This document shows positions 34,622 to 43,274 of a DNA stretch of 64,000 nt, in pieces. The DNA is from CAYNND01 sp964528735 (GTDB lineage: Bacteria; Patescibacteriota; Minisyncoccia; Phycocordibacterales; UBA2100). The notes below the pieces were generated by a model. That model was not told where the DNA came from and searched no databases. It saw only the letters and a program-made list of their open reading frames with translations. Position 1 is the first letter of the stretch. The number at the start of each line of letters is the position of its first letter. The translations under genes and the position numbers were made by a program. The stretch spans positions 1-64,000 of the forward strand of contig CAZGUV010000004.1 in assembly GCA_964528735.1 (NCBI GenBank), written 5' to 3'.

Positions 34622-36366
34622 GCATTAAGTATTCCCTCCTCCACTTGTATCTCAAGCGTATGTTCGCCATGCGCATCGAGTTTGATGAGCTCATAGAGCC
34701 CGTCACGAGTAATCGTCATCGTACTATCACCGCCAACATCACGACCTGCAGATGCACCGAGCGGTGCACCATCGAGAAACAGTCTGACTCGTGCACCACT
34801 GTCCGAGCGCGCGACAAAGTAGACATCACGCGCTGAAAATCGGTACACAATAGATGCAGGTCCTGCATTTGACGCGTATTCCTCATGTATATTCCACTGA
34901 CCTTTGAGGTAAAGCTGATGTGTTTCAAGCGTTGCTGGTATCACACCTGCTTGTGTACCGAGTAGATGAGGTGTACCACTCTTGAGAAACTCGTTTCGTG
35001 ACGCGCCGAAATACGTCTCAGGCGAACGCTCCTGCTCGCCCCCTTCACCAACATCAAGCACGATTGGCGCACCCATATCAGGAACTTCTCCCGCAAGGCC
35101 GAGGACTCGCGCTCGCTCCGCGAGCGCGTTCTGAATCTGCCGCTCTGTCTCCTCGTACTCACCCTCACCTATGTGGTCGTAGACAATGTAGCCGTCTATA
35201 TCTATCAAGTATTTTCTCGGCCAATAGTGATTTCCAAATGCATTCCATGTTGCGAAGTCATTATCAAGGATGACTGGGTACTCAATGCGAAATGTGTTTG
35301 TCACCTCACGCTCGACATTCGCTTTGATTTTTTCGAAGGCAAACTCTGGAGTATGCACGCCGACGATGACGAGTCCTTTGTCACGATAGCGGTCATCCCA
35401 CGCAGTCAGATACGGTATCGTACGTTTACAGTTGATACAGCTATAGGTCCAAAAATCCACGAGTACGACTTTTTTTCCTTTAAACTCACCAAAAGTAATC
35501 GGCCTCCCTTCGGTGTTTATGTAGTCGCTGATCCCAGTGATTTCTGGCGCCTGACTGTAAAGTTTTGCTTTCGCCTTCTCTCTATCACTCGCATTCGCTG
35601 ATACTTCCTGCACAGTGCGAGGCATCTCTTCTTTAAATTGTAGAAGCTTCTGCTCAATCTGTGTCACATCGTAGACATGCTCTGCGATGTAGAGCTCAAG
35701 TCGTTTCTCATAACCAGTGAGAATGCCAATACCAAGGAGTAGAAAGAGTGCGCCGATTCCTCGCTTGATGTAACTGCGCGCATCAGACGCCGTACCCAAC
35801 TTATCCATCAATCCCTGACTCGCACGCGCAACGATGAGTAGCCCAACGCACAGCCCGAGTGTATAGACGAGCAGATAGAATAGCCCTTCGATAAGAGAGC
35901 GCGGGAGCACCGTAGCGAGTATGAGAAAATATGTTGGACTACAACTTGAGAACACCGGACCGAGCGCTGCACCGATGAGAATATCTCCAAACGCATTTTG
36001 CTTTTGAAATCCTGTCGCGAGCCACTTATTTGAACTCGCGTTCACCGATGCAAGAAACGAAAGCTTTTCCCAAAGTGCGGGGAAAAGCATCGTAAGACCC
36101 AAGATAATGACAATACTTCCTGAAAATAGTTCCCAGAAACTTTCAGGAACTGCAATGAGCGAAGTACTCGCTTTAAGAAGAAGCGTAAAGACAATGACTG
36201 AGACTCCGAGTGAGATGATTATCGTAAGTGTTCGGCGGAGGTTCGCCGAACCACTCAGTGTTCCCCCGATAATGACCGGTAAGAGTGCGATGGTGCACGG
36301 TGCAAGGACTGTCAGAAATCCTGCGACCAGTGACGTAATAAGCAAAATCATACCCCAAGTGTACAT
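34600..36366 (-). CDS. DipZ-like CcdA membrane protein fused to thioredoxin domain
   Basis: 588 residues. N-terminal CcdA/DsbD part (about 1-235, six or more helices) with TVLAPCTIALLPVIIGG and FSSCSPTYF providing the two membrane cysteines. Then a periplasmic redoxin domain (about 285-430) with VDFWTYSCINCKRTIPYL (CINC active site), and a C-terminal beta domain as in mycobacterial DipZ. It carries reducing power across the membrane. ATG at MYTWGM; a second ATG five codons later is possible. Both lie at a perfect inverted repeat. Confidence 0.9.
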   Translation of the reverse strand: MYTWGMILLITSLVAGFLTVLAPCTIALLPVIIGGTLSGSANLRRTLTIIISLGVSVIVFTLLLKASTSLIAVPESFWELFSGSIVIILGLTMLFPALWEKLSFLASVNASSNKWLATGFQKQNAFGDILIGAALGPVFSSCSPTYFLILATVLPRSLIEGLFYLLVYTLGLCVGLLIVARASQGLMDKLGTASDARSYIKRGIGALFLLLGIGILTGYEKRLELYIAEHVYDVTQIEQKLLQFKEEMPRTVQEVSANASDREKAKAKLYSQAPEITGISDYINTEGRPITFGEFKGKKVVLVDFWTYSCINCKRTIPYLTAWDDRYRDKGLVIVGVHTPEFAFEKIKANVEREVTNTFRIEYPVILDNDFATWNAFGNHYWPRKYLIDIDGYIVYDHIGEGEYEETERQIQNALAERARVLGLAGEVPDMGAPIVLDVGEGGEQERSPETYFGASRNEFLKSGTPHLLGTQAGVIPATLETHQLYLKGQWNIHEEYASNAGPASIVYRFSARDVYFVARSDSGARVRLFLDGAPLGASAGRDVGGDSTMTITRDGLYELIKLDAHGEHTLEIQVEEGILNAYTFTFG

Positions 36367-36380
36367 GATACTTGGGGTAT
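36350..36380. promoter_or_regulatory. Perfect 11-bp inverted repeat over the DipZ-like start codon
   Basis: ATACCCCAAGT, 9 bases, ACTTGGGGTAT. It covers the start codon, TATCAT and the second ATG, so it could be an operator or an RNA hairpin that hides the start. There is no T-tract, so it is not a terminator. Confidence 0.6.
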
Positions 36381-36403
36381 GTGCATTGACACTTTGTATG
36401 AGA

Positions 36404-37141
36404 TTACTGAACTCGTGTAAACGAGAGAACACCTCCGCGGTCCATATAGATGAGCTCAAGCGTCTCAGGAGTAAGCTTTGCAACTTTAAAGTTGAGGGTA
36501 TCATCCTGTGAACCTTCCATAACGAGCTGGAGATACACTGCATTTTCGTCCACAGGGAATTGTACACTCTCAGGCACATTTTCTGCAGAGTACGCTACCC
36601 AGACACCGTCCGTTTTCTCTGCTCCTTCGTACGAATCAGTGACATGTCCGTCTGTGGTAAACTCGCGAAAGAATTTTGCGTCGTCTGTTGATTGCCATTT
36701 TCCTGCGATACTTTCAGAAACAATGAGTGCGACATCTTGCTGAACACCACCTCCTTCTCCGAGGTCACCCCAGTTAAACGGTGCCATGTCAGCGCTCGGG
36801 ACAGGAGTACAGGTTGTCGTTTCGTCTGCGTATGAAAGTGTAACTTCCTCACCAGCTCCCACAAAGGTAAACCATCCATCTTCATAGCGCGAACTTGTTC
36901 CTTCAACCTGTGTCAGAGTAACCGGTCCATCATGCATAGTGATTTCAATAGTCTTCAAATCAGCTGATGGCACCATGACCATATCTACTCCATTTGAACA
37001 TGTGTACGCATAGGTCCCCATGTCAGCCTGCTCTGCAGACCCCGCAGGCTGTTGTGCCTGTGGCATATAATTTTTTGTATAGAGATACCATCCCCCTCCG
37101 ATGAGGAGAACTGCTGCGATTATTCCTGCGATTGTTTGCAT
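36404..37141 (-). CDS. Membrane-anchored protein with MliC-like domain
   Basis: 245 residues: N-terminal helix (TIAGIIAAVLLIGGGWYLY), then a MliC-like region (about 40-110: YAYTCSNGVDMVMV, VEGTSSRYEDGWFTFVGAGEEV, ETTTCTP with the cysteine pair) and a second beta domain (AGKWQSTDDAKFFREFTTDG). MliC proteins inhibit C-type lysozyme in Proteobacteria; the assignment here is by motif similarity only. ATG chosen at the start of the membrane anchor. Confidence 0.7.
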   Translation of the reverse strand: MQTIAGIIAAVLLIGGGWYLYTKNYMPQAQQPAGSAEQADMGTYAYTCSNGVDMVMVPSADLKTIEITMHDGPVTLTQVEGTSSRYEDGWFTFVGAGEEVTLSYADETTTCTPVPSADMAPFNWGDLGEGGGVQQDVALIVSESIAGKWQSTDDAKFFREFTTDGHVTDSYEGAEKTDGVWVAYSAENVPESVQFPVDENAVYLQLVMEGSQDDTLNFKVAKLTPETLELIYMDRGGVLSFTRVQ

Positions 37142-37209
37142 AAAAATATAAAGATTAAATAACAGACTCAGTGTATACCTGAGGTGTCGTGGGGGCAAAT
37201 AGGTATGTT

Positions 37210-37728
37210 TTATCGCAGAGTCACTGTGCCAGCACCATCTTTCATCGTCAAAATGAGCTCGCCTCGAGACGTGAATTCGTATTGGGTTACCTCACTCAAA
37301 TAGCCAGCGAATTCACCTTCTTGTGAACCTTCGCAGTACATCATGGTTGAAAACATGTCTGAGAGCGTCAACGCATTCCACTCGGTGGTGTACTCTCCTC
37401 CCATGCTGTTACAGTCGGTGCCGACTGAAAATCGTCCGCTTTCTTCAAAGGTAAGTGTAAATTTCCCTGGGACTTTTGGCATCACCTTGTCTCCATTCTT
37501 TGTTGTTGTGTATTGCCAGACCCACTGCTTCATGCCGAGATTCATCATACTTGGGTCAGCTTCACCATCCATGTTTTCTCCGACGATGACTGGCGTGTCT
37601 TTGATTTCTTCAGTGGCAGCTGGCACATCAGTATCAGCTTGCTTCTCGTGGTAGATATATGAGTTAAAAGCGAAAAATCCAATAACAAGTAGCGCAAGTA
37701 CACCAAGGGTGTATAGAAGTGGTTTCAT
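37210..37728 (-). CDS. Membrane-anchored META domain protein (HslJ-like)
   Basis: 172 residues: N-terminal helix, acidic linker, then a META domain (KQWVWQYTTTKNGDKVMP, FTLTFEESGRFSVGTDCNSMGGEY). META domains occur in HslJ and in exported proteins of unclear role. TACACT lies 6 bases before the ATG (37735-37740). It precedes the MliC-like gene. Confidence 0.85.
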   Translation of the reverse strand: MKPLLYTLGVLALLVIGFFAFNSYIYHEKQADTDVPAATEEIKDTPVIVGENMDGEADPSMMNLGMKQWVWQYTTTKNGDKVMPKVPGKFTLTFEESGRFSVGTDCNSMGGEYTTEWNALTLSDMFSTMMYCEGSQEGEFAGYLSEVTQYEFTSRGELILTMKDGAGTVTLR

Positions 37729-37764
37729 GTAGTTAGTGTATAACGCTAAGGATGCTGGGGCAAA

Positions 37765-38133
37765 CTAGAGCATGTGCACGTGAACCATCTTTTGCCTTAT
37801 GAGAGAAGCCTCTGCCAGCGCTTGCGCAATATCTTCAAGATGCCTATTGACCATCTCGTTGGGGATATGCATTGTGTCATATCCATTTTTGTGGGAATAG
37901 TACCCCCGACTCAAATCAGCAACGATTTGCTTTGGGTTTGTTAGGTGTTGTATTCCGTCTACCTCAATATTCAGTTTTGCCTTAGGGATAGCAAGGTCAA
38001 TATTTTTATGACCATCATTAAGTTCAACAAACACACGAACTCCTCTGTATTGTAGTGCCTGCTTTAATGCCAATGCTTCCTTTGTTGGTGTGCGAAACTT
38101 TCCGACAATTTTGAGTTCTTTTTTTGATTGCAT
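37765..38133 (-). CDS. DUF559-like PD-(D/E)XK nuclease-fold protein
   Basis: 122 residues. Core FVELNDGHKNIDLAIPKAKLNIEVDGIQHL has the E...D...ExDG spacing of DUF559/Vsr-like PD-(D/E)XK nucleases. Small stand-alone members exist; substrate unknown. The ATG follows the SPFH gene's stop directly (TAG-ATG), so the two are co-transcribed. Confidence 0.75.
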   Translation of the reverse strand: MQSKKELKIVGKFRTPTKEALALKQALQYRGVRVFVELNDGHKNIDLAIPKAKLNIEVDGIQHLTNPKQIVADLSRGYYSHKNGYDTMHIPNEMVNRHLEDIAQALAEASLIRQKMVHVHML

Positions 38134-39003
38134 CTATCTCTCTAAATTGATGAAAGGCACAGCTGACCCAGGTATCATCTGTGTTGGAAGGTGTCCATCC
38201 CACTTTTCAATTGCCTTGAGGTTCACATAATCTGCACCGCCTTGCGCTGAAAGTGACTGCGCCTGTATGCGCTGCGCTTCAGCAATCGCTTTTGCTGTCT
38301 CCACAGTCTGCTGTGCCTCAAACTTTATTTGTTCAAGCTTATTCTTTGCAGCTTCTGCGTTTTGCACCGCTGTAACTTTATTCTCGATTGCTTCAGTGAA
38401 TGCCTTTGAAAATTGGAAATTCGTAATACTTGAACGTTCAAGCACCGCATCTTTTGTGGCAAATCGCTCAGCAAGGACTTTGTTTACATTATCACCGAAA
38501 TCTGCGCGCTTAGTTACCAACTCTTCTGCTGTGTATTGCGCAGATGTTGATTTAACAACTTCACGAATTATCGGTTCTATTACTGTTGCCTCAAAGTTGT
38601 CAACTGACTTGTACTGTGAAAAAATTGCTTCGACTTTCGCTGCGTCAATGTGGTAGTTAACAACAACACCAATCCATACATCCTGAAGATCTTTTGATGC
38701 CCCAGAGAGCTGTGACGAGTCCAGCGAATCGCCCTCATGCCCATTTTTATCGTAATTTACTGTGCGAGTCTTCACTTCCATTGTTGTCACTTTTTCGATG
38801 AAAGGTATTTTGAAGTAAAGTCCTGGCTCAATTATTGAGATAACCGCGCCAAGTCTTGTTTTCACACCACGCTCACCTGCATTGATAGTCCCAAAAGAGC
38901 TGAAGAGAAATACAACTAATGCGCCCGCGATGAGCGCTTTTTTTGTTATACCCGAATTGACTGACATATCGACTGACAGGATTTCTCTGAGTGATTTTTC
39001 CAT
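38134..39003 (-). CDS. Prohibitin/SPFH (band 7) family protein
   Basis: 289 residues: one membrane helix (KALIAGALVVFLFSSFGTI), then the SPFH domain (VISIIEPGLYFKIPFIEKV, QDVWIGVVVNYHID) and a helical, Ala/Glu-rich C-terminal part (EAAKNKLEQIKFEAQQTVE, KAIAEAQRIQAQSLS). Prohibitin-like proteins build membrane-associated ring scaffolds. Divergent from the 39087 gene; promoter not clear. Confidence 0.9.
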   Translation of the reverse strand: MEKSLREILSVDMSVNSGITKKALIAGALVVFLFSSFGTINAGERGVKTRLGAVISIIEPGLYFKIPFIEKVTTMEVKTRTVNYDKNGHEGDSLDSSQLSGASKDLQDVWIGVVVNYHIDAAKVEAIFSQYKSVDNFEATVIEPIIREVVKSTSAQYTAEELVTKRADFGDNVNKVLAERFATKDAVLERSSITNFQFSKAFTEAIENKVTAVQNAEAAKNKLEQIKFEAQQTVETAKAIAEAQRIQAQSLSAQGGADYVNLKAIEKWDGHLPTQMIPGSAVPFINLER

Positions 39004-39086
39004 AAATATGGTGCTACCTACTATAATTTGTATAGTGTACTACAAAAAGCAGTGTAATAGTACTATCGATATGCTATCGTGATTCT

Positions 39087-40127
39087 ATGAAACGCGAACG
39101 CATGCGGCCATTATTGTATCTTTTTGTTATTGTTATAGCCATTTTTTCATCAAATCTATTTTTAGAAAAAACTAAAGATGGTGTTTCGATACCCAGCTCT
39201 GGATTTCATATAATCCAGGGAGGTACGATTGAAGATTCGCTCGCTCCGAAAAACACTGCGCGAGTCCCCTTTATCAAATTCTTACTGGCAAATAGTACGG
39301 AAAGTATTGTAGATGTATCAAGTATAACTGTACGAATCGACCAACCTGAATACCGTGATGCATTTGTTGACATAGAAATCCTTGATCAATTCGTTTCAAA
39401 AATTGGAACAGCAGAGCAATTAACTTCAGATGGCAGCACGGACATTGTGATAAATACACAGATACAACCAAATGAAGTACAAGAATATACTCTCGTAGCC
39501 CACATGTCAGACTGTGGAGACCCTTGCAGCAGAAACGCACAGATTGTAAGTATGCAAATCACTGCTGTTGACGCTTCCGCACCAGTAGAGGGGAAACTAC
39601 CTATACCAAGCTCGCAACATACGTATAATGCACAGCTCACCGTAGGGCGCATGCTCGTAACCCCACAAACTGTAAGTGCCTTATCTCAGACAGGAAAAAG
39701 TAGTACGCTCAATACATTCCAAGTAAAAAATACAGGTAACGAGGAGATACTCATTTCTGAAGTACGTTTTACAAACACAGGAACACTGGTATCTTCTGAT
39801 TTTGATAACCTAAAAATCACCTTTGATAAAGAAGTGTTCCCTGTTGCGTGGTCACCTGATGGTGTTCATGCAATAGCAGCACTCTCAAAAAAAATTGCTT
39901 TACTTGCTGACGAGACACTCACAGTAACTTTGAGTGGTGACATCAAGCCAGATGCTGAGGGGTATGCTCAGTTTAATATTCATGACGTAACGGACTTGTA
40001 CGCAATTGGTCTTACCTACGGATATGGAATCAAAGTTGATACGCCGAGTGGTACTATCACCAAACCTTTTTTGAGTGGTTTACGCATAGATGCGCGAAGT
40101 ATGGGAACACTTCCGAGTGTATTGTAG
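39087..40127 (+). CDS. Exported or membrane-anchored protein of unknown function
   Basis: 346 residues: N-terminal helix (LLYLFVIVIAIFSSNLFLE), then beta-rich sequence of adhesin or pseudopilin-surface type (PFIKFLLANSTESIVDVSSI, TFQVKNTGNEEILISEVRF, ADETLTVTLSGDIKPDAEG). The alternating pattern suggests two or three Ig-like domains. No family recognised. TATCGT lies 6 bases before the ATG (39075-39080). Confidence 0.75.
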   Translation: MKRERMRPLLYLFVIVIAIFSSNLFLEKTKDGVSIPSSGFHIIQGGTIEDSLAPKNTARVPFIKFLLANSTESIVDVSSITVRIDQPEYRDAFVDIEILDQFVSKIGTAEQLTSDGSTDIVINTQIQPNEVQEYTLVAHMSDCGDPCSRNAQIVSMQITAVDASAPVEGKLPIPSSQHTYNAQLTVGRMLVTPQTVSALSQTGKSSTLNTFQVKNTGNEEILISEVRFTNTGTLVSSDFDNLKITFDKEVFPVAWSPDGVHAIAALSKKIALLADETLTVTLSGDIKPDAEGYAQFNIHDVTDLYAIGLTYGYGIKVDTPSGTITKPFLSGLRIDARSMGTLPSVL

Positions 40128-40184
40128 ATAAGTAGAAATATGGGGGCTGTTTCTATATTCAGCGCTTCACGTCCTACAAAACCG

Positions 40185-40478
40185 CTACTCCTTATCTTCA
40201 AAGCCCCACTGCCATTTTGGCTTCTCACCTTTTTTATAGCAAATGCGAATCAAGAGCGCAGTAAGTATCATAATCGGTAGCACGAAGGTAAACATGACCT
40301 CGCGTGGTGAAGAAGTTTCATCAAGCGTGAGCGCTAAGAAAGCCACAGCGACAGACAAGAGTCCAATCACGGTCCAGCCCTGCCATGTCACTGGTACCCA
40401 GCCCCAGCCCCACACTTTCCGCTTGAACCAGTAGCCCTCTGGATTGTCTTTGTAATATGCGATGAGTTTCTCAAACAT
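40185..40478 (-). CDS. Small membrane protein of unknown function
   Basis: 97 residues with two helices and an aromatic N-terminal region (YWFKRKVWGWGWVPVTWQGW). The second half is LPIMILTALLIRICYKKGEK. Proteins of this form are common in Parcubacteria (from memory, not searched). TACACT lies 6 bases before the ATG (40485-40490). Confidence 0.78.
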   Translation of the reverse strand: MFEKLIAYYKDNPEGYWFKRKVWGWGWVPVTWQGWTVIGLLSVAVAFLALTLDETSSPREVMFTFVLPIMILTALLIRICYKKGEKPKWQWGFEDKE

Positions 40479-40502
40479 AGATATAGTGTAGCAAACGAGA
40501 AC

Positions 40503-40946
40503 TTATTTCTCAGCAATCTCCTTAAGTTTCGCGAGTGCTTTTGGCCACATATCATTAAACATGTCTTTCCACTCTGAAGGCACGTTTAGCTCGACGAGCA
40601 CCTCAGTGCCTCCATCGACGTCTTTGAATGTATAATTTTCGTACCCTTCCTGCCCCTCAGTGACTGGCCATGGTGTTCTCACCTCATCCTTGAACTCGCC
40701 CACGTGTTTAATAGAAACAAATTCATGAGGACGGTTTGCTGTAATGACTGCATACATACCCGACATACCTCCACTCTCATCTGGTCCAATAAATTTCATT
40801 TCGCTTCCCTCCTCCCAGTTTCCCTGAAAGGTAGAACCTTCGTGAAATGGTACTGTCCATTGCTCATAGGTTTCCTTTCCAAGCATACTATTCCATACCT
40901 TCTCACGCGGAGCGTTGATAATTGCTGTAAAAGTTAATTTTTCCAT
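40503..40946 (-). CDS. SRPBCC/AHSA1-type protein
   Basis: 147 residues. START-like fold: FTAIINAPREKVWNSMLGKETYEQW at the N-terminus, GGMSGMYAVITANRPHEFVSI in the middle and a long C-terminal helix MFNDMWPKALAKLKEIAEK. Such proteins bind hydrophobic ligands or act with Hsp90; no specific ligand is evident. TAATAG lies 6 bases before the ATG. Confidence 0.85.
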   Translation of the reverse strand: MEKLTFTAIINAPREKVWNSMLGKETYEQWTVPFHEGSTFQGNWEEGSEMKFIGPDESGGMSGMYAVITANRPHEFVSIKHVGEFKDEVRTPWPVTEGQEGYENYTFKDVDGGTEVLVELNVPSEWKDMFNDMWPKALAKLKEIAEK

Positions 40947-41050
40947 ATCTGTCTATTATCGACAATGAATCACCTTTTGACAAACCACATGATTGCGCGG
41001 TGCAGACCTGAGGGACTGCTGCTCAGGCCTTATCGGCGGTTCATTTCTTT

Positions 41051-41177
41051 GCTGCCGGACTTTGTGATTCGCCCTCCGCATATTCCCTCGCCGTCGCTCG
41101 GAAATTGCTAGGGCCGCGGCTCGCGGTTTTGTCTGCTAACAAAACATCGCTGCGCCGTTCGAATCCAATCCGTGCAG
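41051..41177. repeat. tRNA-Gln-derived element with opposed 3'-end copies and central palindrome
   Basis: Left end GCTGCCGGACTTTGTGATTC resembles the tRNA-Gln 3' end in gene orientation; right end GTTCGAATCCAATCCGTGCAG is the same region in the opposite orientation. Between them is GTTTTG-8 bases-CAAAAC (41126-41145). A like-built element lies beside tRNA-Thr(GGT). No reading frame. Confidence 0.65.
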
Positions 41178-41186
41178 GTGACATAG

Positions 41187-41216
41187 CAAAAACCCAAGAC
41201 GCATGGTCTTGGGTTT
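41187..41216 (-). terminator. Terminator after tRNA-Gln
   Basis: AAACCCAAGAC/GTCTTGGGTTT stem with 5-base loop, followed on the minus strand by TTTTTG. Confidence 0.88.
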
Positions 41217-41226
41217 GCTAGTCATG

Positions 41227-41297
41227 CTGCCGGACTTGGATTCGAACCAAGATACACTCCTCCAGAGGGAGTAGTCCTACCATTAGACGATCCGGCA
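41227..41297 (-). tRNA. tRNA-Gln (anticodon CTG)
   Basis: Full cloverleaf on the minus strand: acceptor TGCCGGA/TCCGGCA, anticodon stem ACTCC/GGAGT with loop CTCTGGA (anticodon CTG), T arm CTTGG-TTCGAAT-CCAAG, discriminator G. CCA is not encoded. Flanked downstream by a terminator and the tRNA-derived element. Confidence 0.95.
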
Positions 41298-41356
41298 ATA
41301 ATATACGCGCTCACATTTGCGAGGAGTAGTTAGGCAGATTGAGGTAGCTCCCACCC

Positions 41357-41395
41357 GACGATCCGGCAAATTACTTGTTAGCTTTCACAACAAGT
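41357..41395. repeat. Copy of the tRNA-Gln 5' end followed by a palindrome
   Basis: GACGATCCGGCAA (41357-41369) repeats the tRNA-Gln 5' region (41286-41298) in the same orientation, 71 bases upstream of it in gene sense. ACTTGTT and AACAAGT (41373-41395) then form a palindrome whose TTGTTAGC resembles the core of the element on the other side of the tRNA. Confidence 0.5.
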
Positions 41396-41453
41396 CGCGG
41401 TAGCATAGCAGAAACAGAGGTGTATTTCCACTCTTGTTTGCTATACTCATCAT

Positions 41454-41705
41454 ATGGAAAAGCCTGTAGGACGAATGCCCGACCACGAGTTTAAGAAACT
41501 TGGAGAAAGCACTGACTCCTATATCCGTGTTGAATTTGCTGGAAAGCTCAAAAAAGAATTCCCTACGATGGTAGATGTGCCTGACGATACCAAGCTCTAC
41601 GTAGTCACCGACGCTGCCGGCGATGCCATCTTCGTAACCGATTCAGAAGATGGAGCCCTTGGGCTTGCGACAAGTAAAGGCTACCGTGTGTGGCGTCCTA
41701 ATTAA
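41454..41705 (+). CDS. Small soluble protein of unknown function
   Basis: 83 residues, charged, no membrane helix: VGRMPDHEFKKLGES, then TKLYVVTDAAGDAIFVTDSED. Weakly like DUF1150-type small proteins, not claimed. TATACT lies exactly 6 bases before the ATG (41442-41447), one of the clearest leaderless promoters. Confidence 0.78.
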   Translation: MEKPVGRMPDHEFKKLGESTDSYIRVEFAGKLKKEFPTMVDVPDDTKLYVVTDAAGDAIFVTDSEDGALGLATSKGYRVWRPN

Positions 41706-41719
41706 TCTCCTCAGTTGCC

Positions 41720-42478
41720 TTAGTGGTGCGAATGTGTGTGCGAGTGGTCGTGATGTTTTGCATGAGCTCGATGACGGAGCGTGACACTGAGCGCCATACC
41801 GAATGCGAGTGCAGCTAGCACGAGTGTCAACATATTTTGCGCATTGTCATCATCATGCTCCTCCGCCTTACCAGGAAATCCATACTCTGTTTTTGCCTTC
41901 GGACAACCAAATGAGCCACTGGTATACACAACATGTTCATCATCTTCTCCGCTCATGTGCATATCATGACCTTCCATAGCTGTCCCATCTTCCATGGTAT
42001 GTGTTGCCTCCTGCGCTTTCATCACGTGCCCTGCTGGATTACATACGAAAATCTCATTCACCTCTACTCCCTCGATGGTCCCATAGAGACGGTAGCCGAT
42101 AGTCGCTACCGATGTTGGATAAAACAGCGTCTTGTACTTACCTTCTGCTCCCCATACCTTTGAAAGCTCCATTGCCTGCACCTCTGAGTCGACAAATATT
42201 TCTGCCTTGAGTGTCTCTTCGAGCCCCACGACTGGCGCAGCCATGTCTGGTATCTCGCCCTCTTTTACCTGAGCTTCATATTTTGTGCGTGCACCAATCT
42301 TCTGTACCTGCAAATCGAGTCCAGTACGGTCATCCACGACGACTGGCTCATTGAGCGAACCGACAACGAAGTAATAGAGCGTGCCATTGAGATCGAGTAC
42401 GCGCTGTTCGTGTGCATACGCGGTCTGGGCAGTAAAGAAAGCAAGTAAAATAAGTAAGAAACTGAAATATGTCTTCAT
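41720..42478 (-). CDS. Exported His-rich membrane-anchored protein
   Basis: 252 residues: signal peptide (ends AYA-HE), a soluble domain with VEVNEIFVCNPAGHVM, a Met/His-rich stretch (THTMEDGTAMEGHDMHMSG), a C-terminal helix (MLTLVLAALAFGMALSVTL) and a His tail HHDHSHTHSHH. This suggests metal binding (Zn, Cu or Ni) outside the membrane; no family recognised. TACACT lies 7 bases before the ATG. Confidence 0.75.
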   Translation of the reverse strand: MKTYFSFLLILLAFFTAQTAYAHEQRVLDLNGTLYYFVVGSLNEPVVVDDRTGLDLQVQKIGARTKYEAQVKEGEIPDMAAPVVGLEETLKAEIFVDSEVQAMELSKVWGAEGKYKTLFYPTSVATIGYRLYGTIEGVEVNEIFVCNPAGHVMKAQEATHTMEDGTAMEGHDMHMSGEDDEHVVYTSGSFGCPKAKTEYGFPGKAEEHDDDNAQNMLTLVLAALAFGMALSVTLRHRAHAKHHDHSHTHSHH

Positions 42479-42524
42479 GGGTGTAAGTGTACACCACCCC
42501 TGAAATACCTGCTATACTTTCTAC

Positions 42525-43211
42525 ATGTCTCAAAAAGTCATTTTTGGAATATTAGCAGTAGCAGGAGCAGCGCTTGTTGTCACCTTTTTGTTAAAAGGAA
42601 ACATGATGACCCCTCCTGGAAGCAGTCCTGATAACCCTATCGCCCTCCCGACAGGGCCGATGGCAGGAGAGGTTTCTCTTTTAGGCGAAGCTGTGTGCCT
42701 CCCACACAAAGGCAATCCAGAAATAGTCACTATGGAATGTGCGTATGGTTTTAAAGACACTGATGGGAACTATTATGGAATCCGCGATACCAACTCAGAT
42801 GTGCACTCTATCGCACAACTTGAAATGGGTGCATCACTTCGCATCACTGGAACATTCTTCCCACAAGAAGACGAAAAGTATGCGAGTATCGGGATTATTG
42901 AGGTAAGAAAAATTGAACGCGCGATGGAAGTATCAAGTGAGCACACTGTCCTCACCGGAACATTTACCTGCCTCCCCCACAAGGACACGACCGGACCACA
43001 GACAGAGGAATGCGCCTTTGGTTTCGAAACAGATGATCATGTCTTCTATGCTGTGAATTTTGGGGCATCAGCAGAACGCATGGAACAATTCCAGTCGGGC
43101 ATGCATGGTACACACACGGGAGTCGTTACACCGATAGAAATGCTCAGCACCAATCACTGGCAAAAGTACGACATTAAAGGAATCTTCACCATTACTGAAA
43201 CCGGAGAATAA
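42525..43211 (+). CDS. Membrane-anchored protein with duplicated Cys domain
   Basis: 228 residues: N-terminal helix, then two copies of one domain: VCLPHKGNPEIVTMECAYGF (about 53-72) and TCLPHKDTTGPQTEECAFGF (about 149-168), each with two cysteines and followed by a Tyr-containing strand. The pairs probably form disulfides outside the membrane. No family recognised. TATACT lies 6 bases before the ATG (42513-42518). Confidence 0.78.
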   Translation: MSQKVIFGILAVAGAALVVTFLLKGNMMTPPGSSPDNPIALPTGPMAGEVSLLGEAVCLPHKGNPEIVTMECAYGFKDTDGNYYGIRDTNSDVHSIAQLEMGASLRITGTFFPQEDEKYASIGIIEVRKIERAMEVSSEHTVLTGTFTCLPHKDTTGPQTEECAFGFETDDHVFYAVNFGASAERMEQFQSGMHGTHTGVVTPIEMLSTNHWQKYDIKGIFTITETGE

Positions 43212-43274
43212 GCTCACTACTGCAACACAAATCACGCTCTTGCATGAGCGATTTAACGCGCATATACTTTCTGT

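Noticed and set aside
41051..41177. Short tRNA-like element as a tRNA pseudogene
   Set aside because: No anticodon arm or D arm is present, and the two end copies point in opposite directions around a palindrome, unlike a decayed tRNA.
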